Below are positions 11,395-18,676 of a DNA stretch of 48,566 nucleotides, one piece after another. Position 1 is the first letter of the stretch. Every line of letters begins with the position of its first letter. Made by a program: the position numbers and the translations under genes. The notes below the pieces were generated by a model. That model saw only the letters and a program-made list of their open reading frames with translations, was not told the origin of the DNA and did not search any database. This stretch comes from Rhodoferax sp. (GTDB taxonomy: Bacteria > Pseudomonadota > Gammaproteobacteria > Burkholderiales > Burkholderiaceae_C), in NCBI GenBank assembly GCA_029866205.1, contig JARWZT010000023.1:1-48566 (forward strand). The letters are read 5' to 3'.

Positions 11395-12354
11395 TCAGCT
11401 TTTGCTGCGGGCCGGCGCGGTGCGCACGCTCAGCAACATGGTCAGGGCCAGGATGCCAATCACCACACCCAGCGAAAACAGGACCGGGATTTTGTAGACA
11501 TCGATCAGGCACATCTTGCCGCCAATGAAAACCAAAATCACCGCCAGGCCGTAGTTGAGCAGATGGAACTTGTCGGCGACTGCAGCCAGCAGAAAGTACA
11601 TGGCGCGCAGGCCCAAAATGGCAAACACGTTGCTGGTCAGCACAATAAACGGGTCGCTGGTGATGGCGAAGATGGCTGGTATGGAGTCCACGGCAAATAT
11701 CACATCCGTGAACGCAATCAGGCAAAGCACCATGAACAGCGGCGTGGCAATACGCTTGCCGTTTTGCACGGTCCAGAATTTTTCGCCGTCGTAGTCTTTG
11801 CTGACCGGCAGCAGTTTGCGCAGCAGCTTCAGCGCCGGGTTGTCGTTCAGGTCGGGCTCCTGGCCAGCGGCCCACCACATCTTCACGCCGGTCAAAATAA
11901 GGAATGCGCCGAACACATACAGAACCCAGTGGAACTCGGCCAGCAACCAGCCCCCCACCAGGATCATGACAGTGCGCAGCACGATCGCGCCGATGATGCC
12001 GATCATCAGCACCCGCTTCTGGTAGTGCGTTGGCACGGCGAAGTAGGTAAAGATCAGCAGGAACACGAAGATGTTGTCCACCGCCAGCGATTTTTCAATC
12101 AGGTAGCCGGTCAGGAACTCCAGCGATTTGTTGTTGGCGATTTCGGTGGACCCGGTGGCGTCCTTGATCGCCCACCAGAACAGCCCGTTGAACAAAAAGC
12201 TCAGCGCGATCCAGACCAGCGACCAGTTCAGCGCCTCCTTGACGCCAATATCCTGCGCGCCCTGTTTTCTGAGCACCACGAAGTCAATAAACAGCGACAC
12301 CAGCACGATGCCGACGAAGGTGGCCCAAAGCCACAGGGGAGCGATTGTTTGCAT
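11395..12354 (-). CDS. TerC/Alx-family integral membrane protein
   Basis: This inner-membrane protein of the TerC family has 319 residues and about nine hydrophobic segments. Family marks are the acidic membrane motif SLAVDNIFVFLLIF and its second copy FTDVIFAVDSIPAIFAITSD, which probably coordinate a metal (family members move Mn2+ or are linked to tellurite and pH stress). I use ATG at 12354 (MQTIAPLWLW); an upstream extension in the frame has no family sequence. About 80 bases of leader are GC-rich, but I see no yybP-ykoY manganese riboswitch, which often precedes this family. Confidence 0.85.
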   Translation of the reverse strand: MQTIAPLWLWATFVGIVLVSLFIDFVVLRKQGAQDIGVKEALNWSLVWIALSFLFNGLFWWAIKDATGSTEIANNKSLEFLTGYLIEKSLAVDNIFVFLLIFTYFAVPTHYQKRVLMIGIIGAIVLRTVMILVGGWLLAEFHWVLYVFGAFLILTGVKMWWAAGQEPDLNDNPALKLLRKLLPVSKDYDGEKFWTVQNGKRIATPLFMVLCLIAFTDVIFAVDSIPAIFAITSDPFIVLTSNVFAILGLRAMYFLLAAVADKFHLLNYGLAVILVFIGGKMCLIDVYKIPVLFSLGVVIGILALTMLLSVRTAPARSKS

Positions 12355-12594
12355 GGAAGCCCTTACAGCTAGCAAGTTGAGGATCAGCCACCCCGTGGGG
12401 CGCTGCGCCAGTGCGGCGGGCGACAAGGCCCGTGCACATTTGGGGCAAGTTTAGTGGCGTACCACCATGTTTAAAAGGAATTAAGTCATTTTTTGGTTCG
12501 TAAAAACAAGAGTGTTTCGACGGATTTTCTTGCTGGTTGCGCAGCGCCCGGCAATGCACCATGCCGTCCACTCACAACAGAAAGGCTGACTGCC

Positions 12595-12696
12595 ATGACA
12601 GTCCAACCCAGGCATTGGCGAGCGCGTCTGCTGGCCGCGCTGCCCTCCCGGAACACCCTGTCTGCCCACCCCTGGCTGCAGCCTAGGTACGGTTAG
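12595..12696 (+). pseudogene. Truncated gene start, possibly DUF2062-like
   Basis: The frame starts at ATG 12595 with GAAAGG 10-15 bases upstream and reads MTVQPRHWRARLLAALPSRN, then TLSAHPWLQPRYG and a stop after 33 codons. The Arg-rich start leading to a HPWLQP-like motif resembles the N-terminus of DUF2062 membrane proteins, in which a hydrophobic domain would follow. Here the resemblance stops at about 12680 and the frame closes at once. I read this as the 5' stub of a gene cut by the arrival or rearrangement of the accessory block. A genuine small protein is the alternative. Confidence 0.35.
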
Positions 12697-12721
12697 TGAT
12701 GAAATCAGTGCCGATGGACAT
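12683..12721 (-). other. 12-codon frame with an ideal ribosome-binding site (gene stub or leader)
   Basis: On the minus strand a perfect AGGAGG (12727-12732) sits five bases before an ATG at 12721 that opens MSIGTDFITNRT followed by TAG. The site lies downstream of, and co-directional with, the sulfatase, so it could be the beginning of a seventh operon gene that was lost. The ribosome site is better than that of most intact genes here, which argues against chance, but the peptide is too short to identify. Confidence 0.3.
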
Positions 12722-12891
12722 GACTACCTCCTGCAGGATATGTTGATTGCAGTTGTATACGGAAGCTCCGCAACACGCAATTGGGCGTTTTACAAAGGTC
12801 TCGGTTCCGCGACAGCACACGCTTTACGAACCCCGGCGTACAGCCGATTCCCGATTTCAGCCATTTGGTGGCCCATGGCTGCATGGGACGG

Positions 12892-14676
12892 TTACTTGCG
12901 GACCCGTCTGCGAACGCGCCATTTCAGGCCGCCATACAGTGCGATCAAGAACAGCGTTCCGAAAAGCACCGGCCCCTTTATGGTTGGCCAAAGCCACTGG
13001 GTGAGCACGTAATTCAGGCCTTGCTTACGGTAGTCGTAGCCTGGCGGGATGGGGAGAACCTGGTTGTCGCGTACGTAAGCCGCGTATTCTTGCAGCATCT
13101 CTTGGTACAGGGCTGGCATTTTTGTCCGCAGGTCAAGCACCTCTCCTGGGTCTTGCGCAATGTCGTAGAGGTGCCACTGGCCATCGCCCACAGGCGGGAG
13201 ATTGAGAACGATTTTGTAGTCCCCCCGAAACAGCGCCGAATTGCCTTGCATTTCATAGCCGATGGGCTGATTTGCCGCATGCACTTTTTCGGACTTTCCC
13301 GTTAAGAGCGCCAGCATGCTGTTGCCGCGCATGGGTTCGACGTCTCTGTCTTGGTATCGCCCCTGGTGTGGCGGTATGCCCGCCAATTCCAAGAGCGTGG
13401 GTGCGATGTCAGTCACGTGTACAAAGCTCTTGCTCAATGCTTGTTGGGGCATTCCTGCAATTCCAGAGACGATCAGCGGCGTGCGCAAGGCGCCTTCGCC
13501 TGCCCACTGTTTGTAGGTGCTCAACGGTGACACAGCGGCACTGGCCCAACCCGGACCGATAAAGGAGTAAGCCCCTTTTTCTCCGAGCCGTTCGGTCTGG
13601 TCGGTCCAGTTGGCTTTAATCCACAACTTGAGCGGCGCGAATTCATACGGGTCTGCTGCTTCCGCTCCGTTGTCGGACAGGAATATAAAAACGGTGTTGT
13701 CATAGGCACCGGTCTTTTTAAGATGGTCGATCAACCTTCCCAGGTGAAAGTCCATCGCCTCGGCCATGCCGGCATAGACCTCCATCCGCCGGGCCTGGTC
13801 ACGCTGTGCGGCTTTTGGCAAGGCATTCCAGTCTGCTGTGCTGGCCATGTTCACCATCTTGGCGTCTCGCGGAATCAGGTCCAGCGCCGCCACCCGGTTG
13901 CGACGTGCCTCACGCAGTGCACTCCAACCCGAGTCATACATGCCGCGGTAGTGGTCGCTGAACTCCTTGGGCGCTTGCACCGGTATGTGAACCGCTTGGT
14001 ACGCCACATAGGCAAAGAAGGGTTTGTCGTCTTTTGCACCGGCGTCGATGTACTCGATGGTCTTGTCGGTGATGAATTTCGATGAGTAGTAGTCCTTGGG
14101 GAGTGAGGCTGGCTTGCCGTCGGAAAACCACTCGCCGTTTTCTTGGACTATCCATGGCTTTTGCTCCCAGTTATCCGAACTCCCGTGGGCCTGAATAAAG
14201 GATCGCTCAAAGCCCCGGTTGGGCGGCAGCGTCTCTGGCGCGTGGCCCAGATGCCACTTGCCCGCGACATAGGTGTGGTAGCCCTTGTCCTTGAGCAACT
14301 GCGCCACCGTGATCGCGTTGTTGCCCAGATGTCCCAGATAGCCGGGTTTGCCACGGAACTCATCCGGCATGAGATCCGTCATGGCGCCCAGACCATTGCG
14401 GTGGTTGTCCACGCCGGTCAGCAACATTGAGCGCGTGGGCGAGCAGGTCGCCGCCGTGTGGAAGTTGGAAAACTTCATGCCAGAGCGGGCGAGTACGTCG
14501 ATGTTGGGCGTGCGGATTTCGCTGCCAAACGCACCCAGATCGGAAAAGCCCCAGTCGTCGCCGACCACCAAAACGATGTTGGGTGCTTTGGGTGCGTTTT
14601 GCGCACCACCGGCTGCCATTGCGCAAGCCATGAGCAATGCCGCAGCAACCAATTCGAATGTCCGGATTTTTTTCAT
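12892..14676 (-). CDS. Exported arylsulfatase-type sulfatase with C-terminal membrane anchor
   Basis: This type I sulfatase has 594 residues and is predicted to hydrolyse sulfate esters in the periplasm. The start MKKIRTFELVAAALLMACAM is a signal peptide; ATG 14676 has AGGAG eight bases upstream. Active-site marks are DDWG (Asp40, Asp41), the formylglycine motif CSPTR (Cys78, Pro80, Arg82), AGKWHLG, and IFLSDNGAEA. Unusually for a soluble arylsulfatase, the C-terminus has a hydrophobic segment (GPVLFGTLFLIALYGGLKW) followed by the basic tail RVRRRVRK, so the enzyme should be held on the outer face of the inner membrane. It is the last gene of the six-gene minus-strand operon, 25 bases after the FAD oxidase stop. 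The maturase that makes formylglycine is not in the window. Confidence 0.9.
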   Translation of the reverse strand: MKKIRTFELVAAALLMACAMAAGGAQNAPKAPNIVLVVGDDWGFSDLGAFGSEIRTPNIDVLARSGMKFSNFHTAATCSPTRSMLLTGVDNHRNGLGAMTDLMPDEFRGKPGYLGHLGNNAITVAQLLKDKGYHTYVAGKWHLGHAPETLPPNRGFERSFIQAHGSSDNWEQKPWIVQENGEWFSDGKPASLPKDYYSSKFITDKTIEYIDAGAKDDKPFFAYVAYQAVHIPVQAPKEFSDHYRGMYDSGWSALREARRNRVAALDLIPRDAKMVNMASTADWNALPKAAQRDQARRMEVYAGMAEAMDFHLGRLIDHLKKTGAYDNTVFIFLSDNGAEAADPYEFAPLKLWIKANWTDQTERLGEKGAYSFIGPGWASAAVSPLSTYKQWAGEGALRTPLIVSGIAGMPQQALSKSFVHVTDIAPTLLELAGIPPHQGRYQDRDVEPMRGNSMLALLTGKSEKVHAANQPIGYEMQGNSALFRGDYKIVLNLPPVGDGQWHLYDIAQDPGEVLDLRTKMPALYQEMLQEYAAYVRDNQVLPIPPGYDYRKQGLNYVLTQWLWPTIKGPVLFGTLFLIALYGGLKWRVRRRVRK

Positions 14677-14701
14677 GGTTCTCCTGCGAATGCCAGTGGG
14701 G

Positions 14702-16042
14702 CTAGACCCGTCCCATCCAAGGATGGAATCGTCCCTGCGGGTCGTATTTGGCACGGACCTGGTCTAGGCGGGCCAAATTGGCATCCGATACAAATTTCGC
14801 AGGCCTGCGCCCCAAGTTTTCATCGGCCAACTGGATGCCGCGGCTCCATGGCTCCAAGGCTTTCATATGGTTGGTTGCCCAGTTGACGTGTTTGACTTCA
14901 TCCTGGCCTTTGCCCAGGCCGCAATACAGCGCCAGATAAGTGCGGTGTTCCTGCGAAAAGGCCATGTCGGGGCGCTGCACTGGGCCGTTCCAGTTGAGCC
15001 ACAGCACGTGGCTGGGGTGCGGGGGCTGGGTGTCTGCAATGCTGCGTATCGCCGGCAACAGCGGGCCTATGGGCGTGTCCATCCACATGTTGTCGGCGTT
15101 CCAACGGGTGTTGGACAAGAACAATGTTTTTTCGCCCGCCTTCATCATGAAATTCAGCGACATGGGCAGCAGCGGCAGCGTAAAGCTGGCTTTGGAACGC
15201 ACCGGGCTGTTCGCCATAAAGTCCACCATCTCGCGCGCTTCTCTCCAACTGTCGGCCATCACGGGACACACCACTTCCATGCCGTGCGCGTTGATCAGCG
15301 TGGCCTTGGGGTTCATGACGATCTGAAACTCCACATTGGGCGAGACCGAAGGCCCCACGCGATCGGCCCAGGCCAGTACTTCTTCGAGGTGCTTAATGCG
15401 AAACACCTGCAACTTCATGCCAATGAATTTGGCCCGCTGGTGCAACTTCAGGTGAAAACGCACCACCACTCCAAAAAAGCCTGGCCCAGCGCCGCGCGCT
15501 GCCCAGTACAGGTCGGCATTTTCCGTTTCATTGGCGTGCACCAGCGTGCCGTCGGCCAGCACCACGTCGATGCCGATGACGTTTTGGCAGCCCACGCCGA
15601 GGTTGCGGCTGTTCCAGCCAAAGCCGCCTTGCAGCAAAAAGCCCCCCATGCCCACCGTCCATGCGTGCGCAGTGGGGAAAAACAGCTTGTGCGGCAACAG
15701 GGCCAAATTCAGCTCCCCCGCAAGAACCCCCGGGCCAATGGTGGCCGTCATCTTGGTGGGATTGACCTCAATCGACTTCAGCCGCGAGAGGTCTAGCATC
15801 AAACCGCCCTCGCGGATGTGGTTTTGCGCCCAGCTGTGTCCGCCAGAACACATGCCGATGCGCATTTCGCCAAGGGCGGCCTGTCGCACGGCAGAAACGA
15901 CCTCGTCCGCGTTATTGGCTTGCACGACGATCTCAGGGCGGCGCCCGGGGTCGCGCACGGTAAAGCTGGTGCCCAGCACTGCTGCTTCGAAGCCAGCGTC
16001 ACCACGGCGGAATGTGGCGCCTGGCGCAAGGTTTTTTTGCAT
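14702..16042 (-). CDS. FAD-linked oxidase, berberine-bridge (PCMH/BBE) type
   Basis: This is a 446-residue flavin oxidase without a signal peptide. The FAD domain shows the covalent-attachment motif CSGGHSW (His69) and GMGGFLLQGGFGW; the C-terminus has LARLDQVRAKYDPQGRFH, the BBE-type end. The cysteine that forms the second flavin link in bicovalent plant BBE enzymes appears replaced (region PTAHAWTVGMGG), so a single histidyl link is likely. Members oxidise alcohols, amines or phenolic side chains with O2. AAGG precedes ATG 16042, and the gene begins 10 bases after the PhlG-like stop. It could modify the phenolic substrate of the operon before C-C cleavage; the actual substrate is unknown. 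Confidence 0.85.
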   Translation of the reverse strand: MQKNLAPGATFRRGDAGFEAAVLGTSFTVRDPGRRPEIVVQANNADEVVSAVRQAALGEMRIGMCSGGHSWAQNHIREGGLMLDLSRLKSIEVNPTKMTATIGPGVLAGELNLALLPHKLFFPTAHAWTVGMGGFLLQGGFGWNSRNLGVGCQNVIGIDVVLADGTLVHANETENADLYWAARGAGPGFFGVVVRFHLKLHQRAKFIGMKLQVFRIKHLEEVLAWADRVGPSVSPNVEFQIVMNPKATLINAHGMEVVCPVMADSWREAREMVDFMANSPVRSKASFTLPLLPMSLNFMMKAGEKTLFLSNTRWNADNMWMDTPIGPLLPAIRSIADTQPPHPSHVLWLNWNGPVQRPDMAFSQEHRTYLALYCGLGKGQDEVKHVNWATNHMKALEPWSRGIQLADENLGRRPAKFVSDANLARLDQVRAKYDPQGRFHPWMGRV

Positions 16043-16052
16043 GTGAATTACC

Positions 16053-16919
16053 TTAGCCCTTGTGTCCGGGACCGAATGTTGCGTAGAGGTCTGGCAAGAT
16101 GGCTGCGAGATGGTTCATTTCCTGAGCACAGTGCACCAGCAACTCCATGGCCATGTTGTCGGTTAGTGGTGCGAACTTTGCGGCAACCCGGCCGATCAAC
16201 GCGCCAGCCGCGCCTGGCATGCCACGGGGCCGGATGTTGGCGCCGGCCAGCCAAAAGCGCGAGCGCATTTCAGAGCCGCCGGGCACAGGGCGCACATGGT
16301 GGATGAGCCAACCGGTCTCCATGGGCGTGCCGGCCATGCTGCCGCGTGCGCAGATGGCCACCTCGCCGTCGCGCTGCAGGCGCGCTTCGTTCAGGCCTAG
16401 GCTGGCCGGGGACACAAAACGGATGGACAAGTTCAGCCGCTGATTGCCTACGTACTCCACCACATGCGAAGTGCGGCCCACGTAGTGCTTCAGGTCGCTG
16501 CGGCCATCGGCCCAAGCCACGTGCATGTGGGCGCGTGGGTGCCATAGTTTGTAGCGTTGTGCTTCGCTGCCGTGCCAGGCAAACCACCAGTCCCACATCG
16601 CCGGTGTCACACCCGGCATGTCGGTGCGCACAAAGACCCGGAAAGCGCCGTCGGGGCTGATGGTGACACCGTTTTCCACCGGCCAGTAGCCCGGAGTCTG
16701 CAACTCAGGTGCGCTTGCCACCGGGGGCAACAAGTCCACGGTCTGCAAGCCCACTGCAATCGCCTCGCGCACATGCGCTGGCAAGGGCGACATGTCGGGC
16801 TTATAAAAACGGGCGTAGGGGCTGGTCGCAAGCTCAGTCGCGGTGTAGCCGAGGTGGACAGGTTCACGCGCGGAGCTCGTCACAGGCGCTCCTTTGACCA
16901 TAGAGTCATTCGTTTTCAT
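16053..16919 (-). CDS. PhlG-like (2,4-diacetylphloroglucinol hydrolase family) zinc C-C hydrolase
   Basis: This 288-residue protein resembles PhlG, which hydrolyses the carbon-carbon bond between an acetyl group and the phloroglucinol ring. The four zinc ligands of PhlG (His129, Glu160, His270, Glu274) have counterparts at matching positions: His127 in KLWHPRAH, Glu155 in HVVEYVG, and His263/Glu267 in LVHCAQEMNHLA. WDWWFAWHGSEAQRYKLWHP is the family signature region. ATG 16919 overlaps the dioxygenase stop by 14 bases, so translation is probably coupled. No phlACBD synthesis genes are present; the surroundings are catabolic. The acyl group and ring it acts on are not known. Confidence 0.82.
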   Translation of the reverse strand: MKTNDSMVKGAPVTSSAREPVHLGYTATELATSPYARFYKPDMSPLPAHVREAIAVGLQTVDLLPPVASAPELQTPGYWPVENGVTISPDGAFRVFVRTDMPGVTPAMWDWWFAWHGSEAQRYKLWHPRAHMHVAWADGRSDLKHYVGRTSHVVEYVGNQRLNLSIRFVSPASLGLNEARLQRDGEVAICARGSMAGTPMETGWLIHHVRPVPGGSEMRSRFWLAGANIRPRGMPGAAGALIGRVAAKFAPLTDNMAMELLVHCAQEMNHLAAILPDLYATFGPGHKG

Positions 16920-17775
16920 TTTTGCTTAGTCGCAATTCAATATCCATCACCAGGCAGGTATCGCCCTCGATACCGTGGCGCGCACAAAGTTCAGGATCCT
17001 GTGTCGATTTAAAAGTACCCACCAGCGCGCCTCGGACCCCAAACACCGCATCTGCCTCGAGATAGGGGTCCTCAGAGTCGAAAAACTCGGTCACCAGCTT
17101 TACATAAGTCGGCGCAGCCACAATGACATGCGCATGCGCCGCACGCCAGGAGCTGCGGTGTGCTGGTTGCACCAGATCGCGCCATACGGGTCCATCGGTG
17201 GGTATTTCATAAGGGACAGGGCGAATCGTGGCAATTTCGAATCGTCCTTGGGCATCTACCTGAAGCTGACACCGCAAGTTATCCGTCGCTTGCTGCGGGT
17301 CCACCTGCCAATACAGTCCATTGTTCGCGTTTTGCCAGTAATCGATGCTCGCAGAAGGCAAGGGATTGCCTTCAACATCACAAACGCGGCCTCTGAACAC
17401 AACCGGCGTGCCTTCATTGGCAGCTATCAAATTAACCGGGTTGCTTAACCAGGGAGACCCTGCGCTATGGAAAGGCCCTAAAACACTGCCCGGTGTCGCG
17501 CCCGGCTTTCCAGCCAAAAGATCAACCAGGCTTGAAACTCCAAGCACATCCGACAGCAGCGAGAACTCGCTGCGTGATGCACTGCTCATGTCAGAACAAG
17601 CATGCAAGAAGGAAAGTGCCGCGCGCCATTCTTCATGCGTGAGTTGGACGTCTTTGGCATATTCATGCAGCGAGGCAACGAGTTTTTGAACCAACTGCCG
17701 GGTCCGATCATTCTCTAGCGCGGAAAAGCTTTGAACGGCGATGTCCGATAGGTTGGATAAATTGATGTTTTTCAT
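16906..17775 (-). CDS. Intradiol ring-cleavage dioxygenase, hydroxyquinol 1,2-dioxygenase type
   Basis: This non-haem Fe(III) enzyme is expected to open a hydroxyquinol- or catechol-type ring between adjacent hydroxyls. It has 289 residues. An N-terminal helical linker domain (about 20-90) precedes the catalytic beta sandwich with VLGPFHSAGSPWL and IDYWQNANNGLYW. Iron ligands by family are Tyr155, Tyr189 (RPVPYEIPTDGPV), His214 and His216 (WRAAHAHVIVAAP). The PYEIPTDGPV and FDSEDPYLEADAVFGV blocks are closest to hydroxyquinol dioxygenases. Its start overlaps the FAH gene stop by four bases (17772-17775). GC content and codon use are lower than in the sulfatase and oxidase genes. The usual maleylacetate reductase partner is absent. 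Confidence 0.9.
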   Translation of the reverse strand: MKNINLSNLSDIAVQSFSALENDRTRQLVQKLVASLHEYAKDVQLTHEEWRAALSFLHACSDMSSASRSEFSLLSDVLGVSSLVDLLAGKPGATPGSVLGPFHSAGSPWLSNPVNLIAANEGTPVVFRGRVCDVEGNPLPSASIDYWQNANNGLYWQVDPQQATDNLRCQLQVDAQGRFEIATIRPVPYEIPTDGPVWRDLVQPAHRSSWRAAHAHVIVAAPTYVKLVTEFFDSEDPYLEADAVFGVRGALVGTFKSTQDPELCARHGIEGDTCLVMDIELRLSKNENE

Positions 17776-18632
17776 GCGGTGATTGGGTTAGATAAAACGC
17801 CGACGCCTTCGATTTCAACTTCAATGGTGTCACCCGCCTTCATCCATACGGGTGGTGTGCGCGCATAACCCACTCCGCCCGGCGTTCCCATGACGATGAC
17901 GTCGCCGGGCTCCAAGGTCATGGCTTGCGAAAGCAGTGAAATGGTGTGGGCAACGCCAAAGGCCATATCGGCAGTGTTAGCGCTTTGCATGACCTTGCCA
18001 TTCAAGCGCGACTCAATATGCAAACCCACGCAGCCTGGGGGTAACTCATCACTTGTGACCAAGCAAGGACCAAAGGCACCGGTTGCATCAAAATTTTTGC
18101 CAATCGTCCACTGGCTCGTTTTTCGTTGGTAATCACGCAAACTGGCATCGTTAAAACACGAATACCCAAAAACGCAATCCAATGCATCGTGTTGCGAAAC
18201 GTTTCGGGTGGTGCGTCCAATCACCACTGCCAGTTCCGCTTCAAAATCGAGCTTGTCGGAAATTGAGGGGACTTGAATCGGTGAACCATGCGCCAGCAGC
18301 GAGGTGGCGCATCTCAAAAACACTGCAGGATATTCGCCGATTTGATTTCCGCCCTCCTTGGCGTGGTCCACATAATTAACACCAAGACAAATAATTTTCC
18401 CCGGGCGCTGAAGGACAGGCAGAAATACCACGTCTTGGAGTGAGAGCCCGGCAATCTCAGAAGACCGATGGAGCCAATATTGGGACAGTCGACCAAAAGC
18501 CTCTTGATTGGCAATGAGTTCACCCAATGATGCCGGCAAATTCAACGCCAAGTGCTTCGCTGGAATAATGCGGACGCCATCAAGAACGCCCCAGCTTGAA
18601 ACACCTTTTTCCGAGTAACTTATGAGTCGCAT
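17772..18632 (-). CDS. Fumarylacetoacetate hydrolase (FAH)-family enzyme
   Basis: This 286-residue member of the FAH superfamily hydrolyses or isomerises acylpyruvate/beta-diketone-like products of ring cleavage. It shows GVNYVDHAKE with His90, the metal-binding DFEAELAVVIG (Glu131, Glu133), CFNDASLRDYQ (Asp162), QWTIGKNFDATGAFGP, and VIVMGTPGGVG. GGGAG precedes ATG 18632; the gene begins 44 bases after the monooxygenase. The exact reaction (fumarylpyruvate hydrolase, acylpyruvase, decarboxylase or isomerase) cannot be read from the sequence. Pairing with an intradiol dioxygenase in place of maleylacetate reductase is unusual and may indicate a ring product bearing an acyl side chain. Confidence 0.88.
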   Translation of the reverse strand: MRLISYSEKGVSSWGVLDGVRIIPAKHLALNLPASLGELIANQEAFGRLSQYWLHRSSEIAGLSLQDVVFLPVLQRPGKIICLGVNYVDHAKEGGNQIGEYPAVFLRCATSLLAHGSPIQVPSISDKLDFEAELAVVIGRTTRNVSQHDALDCVFGYSCFNDASLRDYQRKTSQWTIGKNFDATGAFGPCLVTSDELPPGCVGLHIESRLNGKVMQSANTADMAFGVAHTISLLSQAMTLEPGDVIVMGTPGGVGYARTPPVWMKAGDTIEVEIEGVGVLSNPITA

Positions 18633-18676
18633 TTAAATATCTCCCTGGGCTTTGTTTTTTTGACTGTTAAAGGACC

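Larger units (their letters stand above)
12355..12891. other. Gene-poor junction region between core and accessory DNA
   Basis: This 537-base stretch lies between the TerC start and the sulfatase stop. Its TerC-proximal part (to ~12590) is leader and upstream sequence with no gene I can support. It then holds the start of a gene that breaks off near 12680 (12595-12696, plus strand) and, on the other strand, a strong AGGAGG ribosome site in front of a 12-codon frame (12683-12721). 12740-12890 shows only short frames with no family resemblance. The arrangement looks like a recombination junction. Confidence 0.45.

Noticed and set aside
12355..12500. Possible yybP-ykoY manganese riboswitch upstream of the TerC gene
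   Set aside because: The conserved core blocks of that riboswitch are not recognisable on the minus strand, only GC-rich sequence and a weak ribosome site.
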